DNA of 64,000 bases from an uncultured Paracoccaceae bacterium. Lineage in GTDB: Bacteria; Pseudomonadota; Alphaproteobacteria; Rhodobacterales; Rhodobacteraceae. Below are positions 60,183 through 64,000 of this stretch, in pieces. The stretch covers positions 34,319-98,318 of the forward strand of contig CANNFA010000011.1 in assembly GCA_947503765.1 (NCBI GenBank). The letters are read 5' to 3'. Made by a program: the position numbers and the translations under genes. The notes below the pieces were generated by a model. It had not been told where the DNA came from, made no database searches, and saw only the letters and a list, made by a program, of their open reading frames with translations. Position 1 is the first letter of the stretch; each line of letters begins with the position of its first letter.

Positions 60183-60692
60183 CTAGCCTTCCGTCACCAG
60201 CCCGTCGCCGCGCAGCAATTCCTTCACCCGCACATCCGCCGTCTCGAAGGCGCGGGCCAGAACGTCCACCGCGCGCCACGGCTCGGCATCGCCGCACATG
60301 AACACGTCGAACGCGCCGTAGCCGATCTCCGGCCAGGTGTGCACGCTGATATGGCTCTCGGCCAGCACGGCGACGCCGCTGACCCCCTGGGGAGAGAACT
60401 TGTGCGTGTGGATGTGCAGCAGCGTGGCGCCGCATTCCTCCACGCAGTCGCGGAATGCGCGCTGTATGCGCGCCTCGTCGTCCAGCCCGGTGCCGTCCAC
60501 CACCTCGATGATGAGATGGGTACCCGCGAAGACCCGGCCATCCTTGCGGATGAAGTGATCCTCGCGGTCCGCGTCCAGCACGTCGCGGTCGATGATGGTG
60601 TCGCAAATGTCCGCATCGCGGACACGGATGTCTTCCTCTTGGGCGCCTGTCTCCAGACCGATCCCCAGTTGGAAGAGGTGGGCGCCGTCCAT
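60183..60692 (-). CDS. speD: S-adenosylmethionine decarboxylase proenzyme
   Basis: A 169-residue class-1b (SpeH-like) SAM decarboxylase. Self-cleavage should occur between Glu112 and Ser113 in LAESHISVHTWPE, turning Ser113 into the pyruvoyl cofactor. An N-terminal extension of about 45 residues precedes the family core (GTHLIIEVVDGTGLDD), longer than the Bacillus enzyme. It supplies decarboxylated SAM to SpeE. The region upstream (60693-60916) shows no further gene. Confidence 0.93.
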   Translation of the reverse strand: MDGAHLFQLGIGLETGAQEEDIRVRDADICDTIIDRDVLDADREDHFIRKDGRVFAGTHLIIEVVDGTGLDDEARIQRAFRDCVEECGATLLHIHTHKFSPQGVSGVAVLAESHISVHTWPEIGYGAFDVFMCGDAEPWRAVDVLARAFETADVRVKELLRGDGLVTEG

Positions 60693-60916
60693 GGCACATC
60701 CCCTTCTCGCCAGCAGATTGAATCCAGCGGTCCCTTAGCGCCCCCCCACGGCCACGCGGCCGCGAAGTTGGGATCGGTCCCTTGCTCTGTGAGCGGGCAT
60801 CTAGGGATCGCGGGGGATTCGCGCAAGGGAAAAGTTTGGCCGAATTCGCACCCGCGCGAACGCTGCTGCACGGGGGCAGCGCGCAGGGCCGGCCAAAAGG
60901 TCGCAGGCGGCCCCGG

Positions 60917-60932
60917 ATTGACGTGGGTCAAT
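60917..60932. promoter_or_regulatory. FNR/FnrL-type box upstream of the SQR-like gene
   Basis: ATTGAC-GTGG-GTCAAT is a perfect inverted repeat fitting the TTGA-N6-TCAA pattern of FNR/FixK-type regulators. With the -10 TAAGAT at 60953-60958 the start would be near 60965 and the box centre about 41 bases upstream, the class II activator distance. A second short inverted repeat, GAATATCATTC (60960-60970), overlaps the expected start. Confidence 0.5.
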
Positions 60933-60986
60933 GCAATGCCCTCTTATATGCGTAAGATTGAATATCATTCTGCAGGAGGAGCCACC

Positions 60987-62303
60987 ATGTCCGATGCCAT
61001 CCGCAACCTGAACCGGCGCGCGCTGCTCGGCCTGGGTGCCGCCGGCGCGGCGCTGGCCGTGCTGCCGGGCGCCGAGACGCACGCCCAGCCGGTCAAGACC
61101 AGCGCCCATATCGTCATCCTCGGTGCAGGGGCGGCAGGCACGACACTGGCCAACCGGCTGTCGGACCGGCTGGACGGGGCGAAGATCACCCTGATCGACG
61201 GGCGCAAGTCGCACCTCTACCAGCCCGGCTTCACGCTGATCGCGGCGGGTCTGAAACCCGAAGGCTATTCGGTCAGCGACACCGCGGCCTGGCTGCCCAA
61301 GGGCGCCGAATGGATCGCCGAGGCGGCGGCCGAGATCGACCCCGAGGCAAAGACCGTCACCACCCAGAGCGGCAAGAGCGTGAGCTACGACTACCTGATC
61401 GTCGCCACCGGCCTGGTGCTGGACCACGACGCGATCGAGGGATTCTCGCTCGACCTCGTGGGCCGCGAAGGGATCGGCGCGCTGTATGCCGGGCCGGATT
61501 ACGCCGCGAAGACGTGGCAGGCGGCCTCGGCCTATATCGACGGGGGCGGCAAGGGGCTGTTCACCCGCCCGGCGACGGAAATGAAATGCGCCGGCGCGCC
61601 GCTCAAGCATACCTTCCTGATCGACGACATCGCCCGCACCCGCGGCCAGCGCGGCAAGATGGAAGTCACCTATGCGGCCAACAACAACACCCTGTTCGGC
61701 GTGCCCATCGTGTCGGAGAAGGTGCGCACCCTGTTCGGCCAGCGCGGCATCGACGCGGCCTATTCCCATGTCCTGAAGGCGATCGATCCGGGCAAGCGGA
61801 TCGCCACCTTCACCACGCCGGGCGGCGAGACCGAGATGGATTACGACTATATCCACGTCATCCCGCCGCAGCGCGCGCCGGACGCCGTGCGCAACTCGCC
61901 CCTGCCCTGGGCCGACAAGTGGACCGATCAGGGCTGGATGGAGGTGGACAAGCACACGCTCCGCCATGCCCGCTATCCCGAGGTCTTCGCCTGCGGCGAC
62001 GTCGCCGGCGTGCCCAAGGGCAAGACGGCGGCCAGCGTGAAATGGCAGGCCCCGGTGGTCGAGGATCACCTGGTCGCGCAGATCGCCGGACGCGAGAGCG
62101 GCGCGAGCTATGACGGCTACACCTCGTGCCCGCTGATCACGCGGGTCGGGCGCGCGATGCTGATCGAGTTCGACTACAACAACGACCTGGTGCCCAGCTT
62201 CCCCGGCGTGATCGCGCCGCTCGAGGAGCTGTGGATCAGCTGGCTGATGAAAGAGGTGGCGCTCAAGGCCACCTACAACGCGATGCTGCGCGGCAAGGCG
62301 TGA
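60987..62303 (+). CDS. Tat-exported sulfide:quinone oxidoreductase-like flavoprotein
   Basis: A 438-residue FAD-dependent oxidoreductase. A twin-arginine signal (NLNRRALLGLGAAGAALAVL) precedes the FAD-binding HIVILGAGAAGTTLANRL. KSHLYQPGFTLIAAGL and FACGDVAGVPKGKTAASVKWQ are SQR/FccB-type. Cys201 in MKCAGAPLKH and a later Cys in YTSCPLITR correspond to two redox cysteines of SQRs; the third Cys of bacterial three-Cys SQRs is not seen. Oxidation of sulfide or a related sulfur compound in the periplasm is inferred. AGGAGG precedes the ATG. Confidence 0.82.
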   Translation: MSDAIRNLNRRALLGLGAAGAALAVLPGAETHAQPVKTSAHIVILGAGAAGTTLANRLSDRLDGAKITLIDGRKSHLYQPGFTLIAAGLKPEGYSVSDTAAWLPKGAEWIAEAAAEIDPEAKTVTTQSGKSVSYDYLIVATGLVLDHDAIEGFSLDLVGREGIGALYAGPDYAAKTWQAASAYIDGGGKGLFTRPATEMKCAGAPLKHTFLIDDIARTRGQRGKMEVTYAANNNTLFGVPIVSEKVRTLFGQRGIDAAYSHVLKAIDPGKRIATFTTPGGETEMDYDYIHVIPPQRAPDAVRNSPLPWADKWTDQGWMEVDKHTLRHARYPEVFACGDVAGVPKGKTAASVKWQAPVVEDHLVAQIAGRESGASYDGYTSCPLITRVGRAMLIEFDYNNDLVPSFPGVIAPLEELWISWLMKEVALKATYNAMLRGKA

Positions 62304-62316
62304 GGGGAGAGTACCG

Positions 62317-62718
62317 ATGCAGGAACTGACATTCGAGACCATGATCGCGGTGTTCGAGGAGATCTTCGGCCGCTGGCTGTTCTGGCTGATGGTGGCGGCG
62401 GCGGCAATCGTCACGCTGCTCTATATCTACGTGCTGATCCGCGACAGGGCGGTGAGCTGGCACAAGTTTCTCTGGGCGCAGGTGTCGATGCCGGTGGGCG
62501 CGGCGCTGGCGGTGCTGATCGTGTGGTGGGCCACGCGGTCGGGGCTTCGCGATATCGGCGGGCCGATCGACCTGATCGTGCTTCTGGGCGTGGCCGCGAT
62601 CGGCGCGGTGGGCGCGGCGATCCTGGTCTATACCGTGCAATCGCTGGTCTGGCCGCCGCAGAACCGCCGCGAAACGCGCCGCTCGGCGGCCACGGGACGG
62701 CCCGCGCAAGTGAGGTAA
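62317..62718 (+). CDS. DUF5368-like small membrane protein, partner of the SQR-like protein
   Basis: A 133-residue protein with three hydrophobic segments (about residues 19-41, 54-72 and 83-108) and a basic C-terminus (RRETRRSAATGRPAQVR). I believe it is the DUF5368 type often found with this flavoprotein, but could not check. It starts 13 bases after the flavoprotein stop, so it is co-transcribed and may anchor it or handle electrons; no heme or cysteine motif is seen. Confidence 0.7.
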   Translation: MQELTFETMIAVFEEIFGRWLFWLMVAAAAIVTLLYIYVLIRDRAVSWHKFLWAQVSMPVGAALAVLIVWWATRSGLRDIGGPIDLIVLLGVAAIGAVGAAILVYTVQSLVWPPQNRRETRRSAATGRPAQVR

Positions 62719-62775
62719 AGTAATACCTTTATTGCAAAGCCCCGTTTTCAAAAGGTTTTCCGGGGCCGCGCGCCC

Positions 62776-62803
62776 TTGACTGCGGCGCGCAAATGCTTAG
62801 AAC
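62776..62803 (+). promoter_or_regulatory. Candidate rplM-rpsI promoter and leader
   Basis: TTGACT (62776-62781), a 16-base spacer and TAGAAC (62798-62803). The leader then carries GGCGG...CCGCC, able to form a small hairpin about 30 bases before the rplM ATG, a possible ribosomal-protein feedback site. Confidence 0.5.
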
Positions 62804-62858
62804 CCTCTCATCCCGGCGGCGGGTCATCCGCCGCGTCAGCCGATACGAGAGTTCCAAG

Positions 62859-63335
62859 ATGAAAACCTTCACCGCGACGCCTGCGGATATCGACAAGAAG
62901 TGGATCCTGATCGACGCCGAGGGCGTCGTTCTGGGCCGCCTCGCCTCGATCGTGGCGATGCGCCTGCGCGGCAAGCACAAGGCCAGCTTCACCCCGTCCA
63001 TGGACATGGGCGACAACGTCATCATCATCAATGCGGGCAAGGTCCAACTGACCGGCAAGAAGCGCGCCGAAAAGACCTACTGGCGCCATACCGGCCATCC
63101 CGGCGGCATCAAGTCGACCACCGCCGAGGCGATCCTCGAGGGCGCCCATCCCGACCGCGTGGTCACGGCGGCCGTCAAGCGGATGCTGCCCGGCACCAAG
63201 CTGGCGCGCCAGCAGATGACCAACCTGCGCGTCTATGCCGGCGCCGAACACCCGCACGAGGCGCAATCGCCCGAGGTGCTGGACGTCAAGGCGATGAACA
63301 AGAAGAACACACGTACTGGAACGGGGACCGCGTAA
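62859..63335 (+). CDS. rplM: Ribosomal protein L13
   Basis: A 158-residue large-subunit ribosomal protein: [45 protein letters not shown] is unmistakable, as is [11 protein letters not shown] at the C-terminus. The ATG at 62859 (MKTFTATP) gives the family N-terminus. It is followed by rpsI with a one-base overlap. Confidence 0.97.
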   Translation: MKTFTATPADIDKKWILIDAEGVVLGRLASIVAMRLRGKHKASFTPSMDMGDNVIIINAGKVQLTGKKRAEKTYWRHTGHPGGIKSTTAEAILEGAHPDRVVTAAVKRMLPGTKLARQQMTNLRVYAGAEHPHEAQSPEVLDVKAMNKKNTRTGTGTA

Positions 63336-63823
63336 TGGCCGAACAAGTCAACTCGCTCGAAGAGCTGGGCCAGGTCGCCGAAGGCGCCGCGCCCGCCGTG
63401 GAAGAGACGATCAACCGCGAGCCGGTCCGCGACGACCTGGGCCGCTCCTACGCCACCGGCAAGCGCAAGGACGCGGTCGCCCGCGTCTGGATCAAGCCCG
63501 GCTCGGGCAAGGTCACCGTGAACGGCAAGGACATGGACGCCTATTTCGCCCGCCCGGTGCTGCAGATGATCCTGCGCCAGCCCTTCACCGTCGCCGGTGT
63601 CGACGGCCAGTTCGACGTGCAGGCGACCGTCAAGGGCGGCGGGCTGTCCGGCCAGGCCGGCGCGGTCAAGCACGGCGTGTCCAAGGCGCTGCAGCTCTAC
63701 GACCCCAGCCTGCGCGGCGCGCTGAAGGCCGCCGGCTTCCTGACCCGCGACAGCCGCGTGGTGGAACGCAAGAAGTTCGGCCGCGCCAAGGCCCGCAAGA
63801 GCTTCCAGTTCTCCAAGCGCTGA
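63335..63823 (+). CDS. rpsI: Ribosomal protein S9
   Basis: A 162-residue small-subunit ribosomal protein: [30 protein letters not shown], and the C-terminal tail [29 protein letters not shown] that reaches the P-site. An acidic N-terminal extension of about 35 residues ([26 protein letters not shown]) is typical of alphaproteobacteria. Confidence 0.97.
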   Translation: MAEQVNSLEELGQVAEGAAPAVEETINREPVRDDLGRSYATGKRKDAVARVWIKPGSGKVTVNGKDMDAYFARPVLQMILRQPFTVAGVDGQFDVQATVKGGGLSGQAGAVKHGVSKALQLYDPSLRGALKAAGFLTRDSRVVERKKFGRAKARKSFQFSKR

Positions 63824-63854
63824 TCGCCGGACATATCCGACGCGGAAACATTCG

Positions 63855-63884
63855 AAGGGCTCGCCGAAAGGCGGGCCCTTTCTT
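63855..63884 (+). terminator. Terminator after rpsI
   Basis: AAGGGC-TCGCC, a GAAA loop and GGCG-G-GCCCTT form a stem followed by TCTT, 32 bases after the rpsI stop. Confidence 0.65.
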
Positions 63885-63924
63885 GTGTGGACGACGATCG
63901 AGCGACACGAAGATGCTGCGGATG

Positions 63925-64000
63925 GTATGCGTCCGGTGTGACCGGGCGTTGACTTTTAGCGTTGGTGCCAGTGCCAGGGTGCGAGTTCGTCGATGCGGTT
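63925..64000 (-). mobile_element. End of an IS66-like insertion sequence (partial)
   Basis: The transposase 3' end at 63956 is preceded on the outer side by GTATGCGTCCGGTGTGACCG from 63925, which looks like an IS66-type terminal repeat (GTAAGCG-like). The rest of the element lies beyond the window, so the boundary and target duplication cannot be proven. Confidence 0.5.
63956..64000 (-). CDS. IS66-family transposase C-terminus (partial)
   Basis: The last 14 codons read N-R-I-D-E-L-A-P-W-H-W-H-Q-R followed by TAA on the minus strand. RIDELxPW is the usual end of IS66 TnpC transposases. The remainder lies beyond the right edge; whether the gene is intact is unknown. Confidence 0.6.
   Translation of the reverse strand, partial: NRIDELAPWHWHQR

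Noticed and set aside
59355..62303. A 982-codon frame fusing NUDIX, repeat and flavoprotein regions
   Set aside because: It is read-through in front of the real start at 60987; the N-terminal part runs out of frame through the NUDIX gene and across three repeats.
62719..62775. Terminator after the DUF5368-like gene
   Set aside because: GCCCCG/CGGGGC can pair, but the loop is large and no T-tract follows.

Overview
The window is high-GC, densely packed chromosomal DNA. It carries an RcGTA-type gene transfer agent cluster, a SmoEFG-type polyol transporter, a CtrA-type box and FnrL-type boxes. Together these point to a Rhodobacterales alphaproteobacterium (Rhodobacter/Roseobacter group). This placement is inferred from gene content and family resemblance; no database search was possible.

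Layout: 1-3.6 kb is a sorbitol/mannitol-type ABC importer operon led by its LacI-type repressor. 3.8-5.8 kb holds two divergent, mutually paralogous proteins of unknown function. 5.8-7.3 kb is a HerA-like ATPase. 7.4-7.65 kb holds two tandem small-RNA candidates, each with its own terminator, that are almost perfectly complementary to each other. 7.8-11.2 kb holds an IalB-family exported protein and an lpxD-ACP-ketosynthase operon. 11.3-13.8 kb is a divergent L,D-transpeptidase/MepK-like pair with a CtrA-type box between the genes. 14-17.3 kb is molybdenum-cofactor maturation (fdhD-mobA-mobB-moeA). 17.4-26.1 kb is mixed metabolism: quinone oxidoreductase, class II aldolase, tRNA-Leu, DedA, DsbB, hydroxyacid dehydrogenase, penicillin acylase, DUF2177 and an AidB-like acyl-CoA dehydrogenase. 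26.2-30.5 kb is ftsB plus pyruvate dehydrogenase pdhA-pdhB-pdhC. 30.6-32.9 kb holds an AhpD-like protein, cysE, a short DksA-like protein and a ParDE/RelBE-type toxin-antitoxin pair.

32.9-48.3 kb is an apparently intact GTA structural cluster, all on the minus strand. It runs from terminase (g1, g2) through portal, protease, capsid, connectors, tail tube, tape measure, hub, peptidase and the large g15 tip protein, then a DUF2793 protein and a small orphan. Most genes overlap by 1-4 bases, so it reads as one transcript from a promoter near 48.4 kb. 48.5-53.3 kb holds a LysR regulator, mltG and the fatty-acid genes fabF, acpP and fabG.

53.9-58.2 kb is a P-loop protein, metA, a lipoprotein hydrolase, a PPK2 kinase and a TetR regulator. 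58.3-60.7 kb is spermidine synthesis (speE, speD) split by a NUDIX gene and a block of repeats. 61-62.7 kb is a Tat-exported sulfide:quinone-reductase-like flavoprotein with a membrane partner. The window ends with rplM-rpsI and the 3' edge of an IS66-like transposase.

The most unusual signals are the complementary sRNA pair (7462-7607), a family of ~164-bp intergenic elements with imperfect terminal inverted repeats (8.4, 53.5, 59.7 and 59.9 kb, plus short forms), a second inverted-repeat element at 53.7 kb, the divergent unknown paralogs, and candidate control signals around the GTA promoter.
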